Below, piece by piece: positions 5,537 through 9,344 of a DNA stretch of 9,344 nt. The notes under the pieces are model-generated. The model made no database searches and was not told the DNA's origin. It worked only from the letters and a program-made list of their open reading frames with translations. Numbering within the stretch: the first letter of the stretch is position 1; each line of letters opens with the position of its first letter. This stretch comes from Chlamydiota bacterium (GTDB lineage: Bacteria; Chlamydiota; Chlamydiia; Chlamydiales; Waddliaceae), in NCBI GenBank assembly GCA_011065005.1, contig JAAKFP010000064.1, positions 1 through 9,344 of the forward strand, in the 5' to 3' direction. The position numbers were made by a program, and so were the translations under genes.

Positions 5537-6280
5537 ATGAACAAGCGCTATCGCCTCATTATGGGAAAGAACTGCATTCGGGAAGTCTTGCGATTGGATC
5601 CCGAAAGGATTGTGGAGGTTCGCACTTGCCAAAGGTCCAAAGCAGACCCCCTGTATGTGGAGCTATTAAATAGCAATATTCCCATTCGTGAAGTATCCAA
5701 AAAGGAACTTGCTCAGCTGGTTCAGTCCGAATCCCATCAATCTTATGTCGCAGCTGTTAGGGAGCGGGGACAGCCGGGAATCAAGTCCTTTCTTGAAGAA
5801 TCCACAGAAAAAAGTACAAGCGTGGTGGTGATGCTTGATTCCATCTATGATCCCCAGAACCTTGGAACGATTCTTCGTGCTGGAGAGTGTTTTGGGGTAG
5901 ACCTGGTGGTCTATTCCAAAAATCGGGGTGTTGACATCACTCCCGTTGTGAGTAAAGCAAGCTCTGGCGCTACAGAACTTGTTTCGATAGTCAAAGTGTC
6001 GAATTTAGCAGAGACGATGAAACTCTTTCAGGAGGCAGGCTATTGGGCTGTGTGCGCAGAAGCGGGGGAGGGGTCACAAAGTGTCTTCGAATTTCAATTT
6101 CCGGAAAAAACGCTGTTGGTTCTTGGCTCCGAAGGGGAGGGGATACAGCAGATACTCAGAAAAAAATCGGACTTTTCAGTAAAAATCCCCATGCTTGGAA
6201 AAATCGATTCCTTGAATGTCTCACAAGCTGCTGCGGTGTTTCTTTCTAGCTACCGAAGACAATGGAATAAACATGCCTAA
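5537..6280 (+). CDS. rlmB: SPOUT-family 23S rRNA 2'-O-ribose methyltransferase, RlmB/TrmH type, 247 aa
   Basis: Enzymes of this family transfer a methyl group from S-adenosylmethionine to a ribose 2'-hydroxyl, in E. coli RlmB at G2251 of 23S rRNA. Length and layout fit RlmB: an N-terminal substrate-binding part (1-80) with MGKNCIREVL, and then the knotted catalytic domain. The three SpoU motifs are intact: motif 1 DSIYDPQNLGTILRAGE (N108, R114), motif 2 LVLGSEGEGI (E199), and motif 3 IPMLGKIDSLNVSQAA (S225, L226, N227). I use the ATG at 5537. A GTG at 5525 in the same frame would add four residues, and neither start has a strong Shine-Dalgarno. The exact rRNA target, and hence rlmB against a paralogue such as trmH, is inferred. 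The SKNRGVDITPVVSKASSGATEL stretch resembles chlamydial homologues as I remember them. Confidence 0.88.
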   Translation: MNKRYRLIMGKNCIREVLRLDPERIVEVRTCQRSKADPLYVELLNSNIPIREVSKKELAQLVQSESHQSYVAAVRERGQPGIKSFLEESTEKSTSVVVMLDSIYDPQNLGTILRAGECFGVDLVVYSKNRGVDITPVVSKASSGATELVSIVKVSNLAETMKLFQEAGYWAVCAEAGEGSQSVFEFQFPEKTLLVLGSEGEGIQQILRKKSDFSVKIPMLGKIDSLNVSQAAAVFLSSYRRQWNKHA

Positions 6281-6289
6281 AACTTTATC

Positions 6290-6318
6290 TTTTCAATAAT
6301 AAATGATTCAAATATAAT
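6290..6318 (+). promoter_or_regulatory. Sigma-70-like promoter for the exported-protein operon
   Basis: TTTTCA (6290-6295, 4 of 6 against TTGACA) is followed by a 17-nt spacer and a perfect TATAAT (6313-6318). Transcription would start near 6325, leaving a leader of about 27 nt before the ATG at 6352. The site lies just after the rlmB stop, so the exported-protein genes can be transcribed independently. Confidence 0.6.
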
Positions 6319-6351
6319 GACTTCTTAAAAATAAAACTTAGGTATAAAAAA

Positions 6352-7374
6352 ATGAAGAAATATTTAGTATGTTTTTTGTTTTGTTGTTCAGCTTTAACAG
6401 CTGGCATTCCCATTAGTGGAGATTATCTCGGCCCTACTTTTCAGCTCATTGAGAGGGAAGGCAAGGAAAGAATCGGAAAAAAACTTCGTAAAAATGGCAT
6501 AAGCAAAGAATTGGAAGTTTTTTTTGATTCCATCGGGGCTACTGAGGATTGGGGGCATATTGGATATCACGGAGCAAACCAAGGCTACCGCGTCTATCAA
6601 GACATCATCCGCTTTACTGTTGAAGAAATTTTAGATATTCCCATAAGGGATGATTTTCATTTCTTTCGTGTTCCCGGAGATACTGCCTTAAATTTAAATT
6701 CAGTAAGCGCATTTGTAAAATATTGGGGGAAAGATAAAGTCGACACTAAATCTGACACCCGGGCCAAACAATTGCTTTCTTTAAATTTTGGAATCTATTC
6801 GAACTATGACGAAGAGGGCTCTTGTTCAATCTACCTTTTTGCTAAAGACAAGTCCAAACACAGCGTTAATTACTCCAAACAGCTCGCTCCATTTTTTAAA
6901 AAGCTGGGCATTAACACCAATGCATTAATTGACCTTTTTGAAATAGCTAGAACTTATCTTGATAAAGAGGGCGGAATTTTACTGCAGTTATCAGAAAATT
7001 CCCATTTATATGATGACAATTTCGAAGCATATAATTTTTTGGATACTCAGGGTTATCCGTCTAGAAAGGCAGGTCGCCGCTGGGGATCTTTGCTTCTGTC
7101 AAATCACTTTGAGTGCCTTATGACAGATTATTATGTAAATTCTCAGGTCAATATTGCTCCTCAGTTTCGTCTTTTAATGAACAATCGCTATACTCTGAAT
7201 CCCCTTTCCTATTTATCTGTTCGAAGATATGATCTTTACGACCCTGAAATAATTCTTGATTATGAAAAAGCATTGCGTGAATATATCAGAAACATCAATT
7301 TTGATGCCGAAAAAGTAAGTAGATACCGTCAAGAACTTCTCGATATATGGCAAGCTGATGATCAATTATTTTAG
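6352..7374 (+). CDS. Exported protein of unknown family, 340 aa
   Basis: The N-terminus MKKYLVCFLFCCSALTAG is a signal peptide with likely cleavage after residue 17. No transmembrane segment follows, so the product should be periplasmic or secreted. I cannot assign a family. Distinct motifs are GYHGANQGYRVYQDII (71-86), DFHFFRVPGD (101-110), LLSLNFGIYSN (141-151), GGILLQLSEN (207-216) and FRLLMNNRYTLNPLSYLSVRRY (272-293). This order (HG motif, RxPGD, SxNxxxxxN, LLQ, RLLxNxxxxNP) reminds me of uncharacterised proteins expanded in amoeba-associated bacteria, which I cannot verify here. The start has AGG nine bases upstream and a good promoter at 6290-6318. The next gene starts inside its last codons. 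Both are visibly AT-richer than the neighbouring rlmB and transporter genes, suggesting lateral acquisition. Confidence 0.8.
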   Translation: MKKYLVCFLFCCSALTAGIPISGDYLGPTFQLIEREGKERIGKKLRKNGISKELEVFFDSIGATEDWGHIGYHGANQGYRVYQDIIRFTVEEILDIPIRDDFHFFRVPGDTALNLNSVSAFVKYWGKDKVDTKSDTRAKQLLSLNFGIYSNYDEEGSCSIYLFAKDKSKHSVNYSKQLAPFFKKLGINTNALIDLFEIARTYLDKEGGILLQLSENSHLYDDNFEAYNFLDTQGYPSRKAGRRWGSLLLSNHFECLMTDYYVNSQVNIAPQFRLLMNNRYTLNPLSYLSVRRYDLYDPEIILDYEKALREYIRNINFDAEKVSRYRQELLDIWQADDQLF

Positions 7375-8068
7375 AATTCTCATTTTTGTTATTTTTGCTC
7401 TTGGCTTTTCTCTTGAAGCTGCGGCGCCGGGCTCTCATCTCTTTTTTGCTGAGTGGTGGATTGACGCAAATGGAATTTTCGATCAAAATTGCCGAGACGA
7501 ATTTATAATCGGCAATCTTTTTCCCGACATTCGATATCTTGGAACTGTCAAGCGAAGAATGACTCATGTAAAAGGCGTTAATAAGGATGATATCAAAAAT
7601 GCAGATAGCTATTTTAGAGCCGGGATTTTGCTGCACTCTTTTGTCGATGAAGAAAGGGAAAAATTTGTCAAAAAATATAAAATTTTCAAAAAATTAGATT
7701 TTATTCCCAAAAAAGGGAGAGTTTTTTTTCTTAAGCTATTGGAAGATGAAATTCTTTGGGAAAATATTAATCTGCCACAAGCTCAAAGCGCCCTGGAGAG
7801 CATCTATCCGGAAGAAGCCGACACGGGAGTCGATCTTGAGACTATCAATGAATGGCACAGTTTAATGATCGACTATTTCAAGCAAAAACCATCTGTTCTT
7901 CTCAAAAATTTAAAAGAGAAAGATCTTGGGTTTTTACACGCTGATAAAGAGACGGTAGCCAAATGGTCGGAGATTTTGCCGATTCTGGCTAAAGATCCGG
8001 ACTTTATCCAATATATGGAAAAATTAATTGCTCATTTTGACAGGCGTTGTTGCATTAATCACCATTAA
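7358..8068 (+). CDS. Exported protein with zinc-dependent phospholipase C/S1-P1 nuclease-like motifs, 236 aa
   Basis: A signal peptide (MINYFRILIFVIFALGFSLEAAA) ends near residue 23 and is followed directly by PGSH. The mature part shows a spaced metal-ligand pattern: H27 close to the new N-terminus, D57 in IIGNLFPDIRY, H70 in RMTH, and H93 and D97 in GILLHSFVDE. In the zinc-dependent phospholipase C and S1/P1 nuclease superfamily, a GxxxPD segment, a TH motif and an LLHxxxD helix provide the zinc ligands, so the resemblance is meaningful. The later ligands (the second HxxxD/E helix) are not obvious, and the similarity could be structural only. The ATG lies 17 nt inside the upstream gene, without a strong Shine-Dalgarno, implying coupled translation. 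The stop codon is shared with the Shine-Dalgarno of the transporter gene downstream. Activity and substrate are unknown. Confidence 0.8.
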   Translation: MINYFRILIFVIFALGFSLEAAAPGSHLFFAEWWIDANGIFDQNCRDEFIIGNLFPDIRYLGTVKRRMTHVKGVNKDDIKNADSYFRAGILLHSFVDEEREKFVKKYKIFKKLDFIPKKGRVFFLKLLEDEILWENINLPQAQSALESIYPEEADTGVDLETINEWHSLMIDYFKQKPSVLLKNLKEKDLGFLHADKETVAKWSEILPILAKDPDFIQYMEKLIAHFDRRCCINHH

Positions 8069-8072
8069 GGAG
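8067..8072 (+). promoter_or_regulatory. Shine-Dalgarno of the transporter gene overlapping the upstream stop codon
   Basis: AAGGAG lies five bases before the ATG at 8078 and shares two bases with the TAA (8066-8068) of the preceding gene. The arrangement places the transporter in the same operon as the two exported proteins and fixes its start. Confidence 0.75.
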
Positions 8073-8077
8073 TTGTT

Positions 8078-9344
8078 ATGTCCGAACCGAAAGTAGTGAA
8101 TAGGTGGTTAGTGGTTGTCGGGGGCACCATCATTCAGCTATGCTTAGGAGCCGTTTATGCGTGGTCAGCATTTACTCAGGAGCTCACTGAGGGGCCTTTT
8201 AACTTTAGCCGAATGCAAACGCAGTTGATCTTCTCTGTAGAGTTGCTAACATTTGCGATCGTTATGGCCCTTGTTGCTGGTAAGTGGCAAAAAAAGGCGG
8301 GACCTAGGAAGGTTGCTATGGCGGGAGGTTTTGTGCTAGGAGCAGGCTACATCTTGGCAGGTTTTCTAGGAAATAGCTTTTGGGGGATTTTAGTAGGTGT
8401 TGGACTTGTTGGGGGTTCCGGTATTGGTTTAGCATATGTTTGCCCCATTGCTGCATTGGTGAAATGGTTTCCGGATAAAAAAGGCTTAATTACGGGATTG
8501 GCCGTTGCAGGATTTGGTTTCGGAGCGCTGATATGGATCAAGCTCACGCAAGGGTTTAAGTTTGGACCCATTGATTTTACACCAGGATGGAAAGGCCTCT
8601 ACGGCATGGATTGGTCGGTCAGCGAAGTGTTTGTTCTCTATGGGATCTTGTTTGCGCTATTGGTCTGTCTTGGGTCTCTGGTTCTTGTTAATCCTCCAAA
8701 AGGGTGGAGTCCGGAGGGTTGGACACCTCCAAGCGCTGATCATTTACAGCATTCTGGGGGTGTAGATTATTCTGTGTCCGAGATGGTGAAAACCCCTCAG
8801 TATTGGATGTTGTTTTTTGCATTTCTTGTTGGCACAACCTCAGGTGTTATGGTTATTGGGGTCATTAAGCTTTTTGGCGTGGATGCTCTTGCTTCGAGTG
8901 GAATTGCCGGGGTTCGGGCTGATGTGATTACGGGCACAGCAATGGGCCTTTTTTATGCCCTGTTCAATGGGCTTGGGCGCATCATTTGGGGGGCGGTCTC
9001 TGATAAGTTAGGCCCTAAGAATTCGATCGTCCTTATGAGTACTTTGCAAGGGATGATCATGATTCTATTCTATTTTATTGGGAATACGGAGTGGGGACTT
9101 TATCTTGGAGCAACAATCATCGGGTTTAATTACGGTGGGAATTTTGCATTGTTTCCCGTTGCTACTGCCGATTTCTTTGGGAATAAAAATGTGGGAACGA
9201 ACTACCCCTGGGTTTTCCTTTCCTTTGGTGCAGGGGGAGTGCTTGGACCGATTCTTGGAGGGATTATGGGTGATGCCAAAGCGTGGATGTGGGCATTCAT
9301 ACCTGCAGGTGTTGCATGCTTAGTTGCGGCGTTGATATGTACGA
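8078..9344 (+). CDS. MFS transporter of the oxalate/formate antiporter (OFA) family, truncated by the window edge
   Basis: The frame is open for 422 codons and runs off the right end without a stop. The sequence is polytopic with about twelve helices begun. OFA-family hallmarks are visible: RWLVVVGGTIIQLCLGAVYAWSAF (9-32), GIGLAYVCPIAALVKWFPDKKG (115-136), NGLGRIIWGAVSDKLGPK (297-314) followed by an MSTLQGMIM segment (320-328), and NYGGNFALFP (351-360). Characterised relatives exchange small carboxylates such as oxalate and formate in the inner membrane. In the eleventh helix region, where oxalate carriers as I recall carry TAKG with the substrate-binding lysine, this protein has LSFG (381-384), so oxalate is not a safe substrate call. 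A loop of about 20 residues (161-182) is inserted before helix six. The start is fixed by AAGGAG at 8067-8072. Confidence 0.9.
   Translation, partial: MSEPKVVNRWLVVVGGTIIQLCLGAVYAWSAFTQELTEGPFNFSRMQTQLIFSVELLTFAIVMALVAGKWQKKAGPRKVAMAGGFVLGAGYILAGFLGNSFWGILVGVGLVGGSGIGLAYVCPIAALVKWFPDKKGLITGLAVAGFGFGALIWIKLTQGFKFGPIDFTPGWKGLYGMDWSVSEVFVLYGILFALLVCLGSLVLVNPPKGWSPEGWTPPSADHLQHSGGVDYSVSEMVKTPQYWMLFFAFLVGTTSGVMVIGVIKLFGVDALASSGIAGVRADVITGTAMGLFYALFNGLGRIIWGAVSDKLGPKNSIVLMSTLQGMIMILFYFIGNTEWGLYLGATIIGFNYGGNFALFPVATADFFGNKNVGTNYPWVFLSFGAGGVLGPILGGIMGDAKAWMWAFIPAGVACLVAALICT

Noticed and set aside
7295..7636. 113-residue minus-strand open frame
   Set aside because: It is antisense to the junction of two well-supported plus-strand genes and has no supporting motif.

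Overview
This 9.3 kb window reads as chromosomal DNA from a Gram-negative bacterium of moderate GC content. The evidence for that is several clean Sec-type signal peptides, Shine-Dalgarno spacing and tightly packed operons. The RlmB-type methyltransferase, the oxalate/formate-family transporter and an unrecognised exported protein remind me of amoeba-associated, environmental Chlamydiota. That placement is an inference from memory, not a demonstrated assignment.

Layout: the left half (159-5002) is all on the minus strand. In transcription order, an msrA-msrB pair overlaps by ATGA (5002-3882) and is followed by an iron-sulfur-repair (RIC/ScdA/YtfE) gene (3812-3003). All three predicted proteins begin with an export signal, which is unusual for RIC. 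A gene-free gap of about 380 bases holds an inverted repeat and a bulged hairpin. It is followed by an SBP56-type methanethiol oxidase gene (2619-1225), which overlaps by ATGA with a small polytopic membrane protein (1228-629). A second small membrane protein (551-159) ends the run.

The plus-strand half starts after a divergent intergenic region (5003-5233). This region contains what looks like a non-autonomous transposable element (MITE): 140 bp, with 9-bp direct repeats abutting imperfect 11-bp terminal inverted repeats and a large internal palindrome. Then come a minimal stand-alone Smr-domain protein (5234-5488) and an RlmB/TrmH-type 2'-O-ribose rRNA methyltransferase (5537-6280). A sigma-70-like promoter (6290-6318) precedes an AT-richer pair of exported proteins: one of unknown family (6352-7374) and one resembling the zinc-dependent phospholipase C/S1-P1 nuclease fold (7358-8068). 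They overlap by 17 nt. An MFS transporter of the oxalate/formate antiporter family starts at 8078 and runs off the right edge.

The left half has a common theme of sulfur and redox damage: repair of oxidised methionine, repair of iron clusters damaged by NO or peroxide, and oxidation of methanethiol. The three exported repair proteins would act in the periplasm, where a host's oxidative or nitrosative burst hits first. The right half combines housekeeping RNA/DNA functions with a laterally acquired-looking exported pair and a carboxylate-type transporter. No rRNA, tRNA or CRISPR was found.
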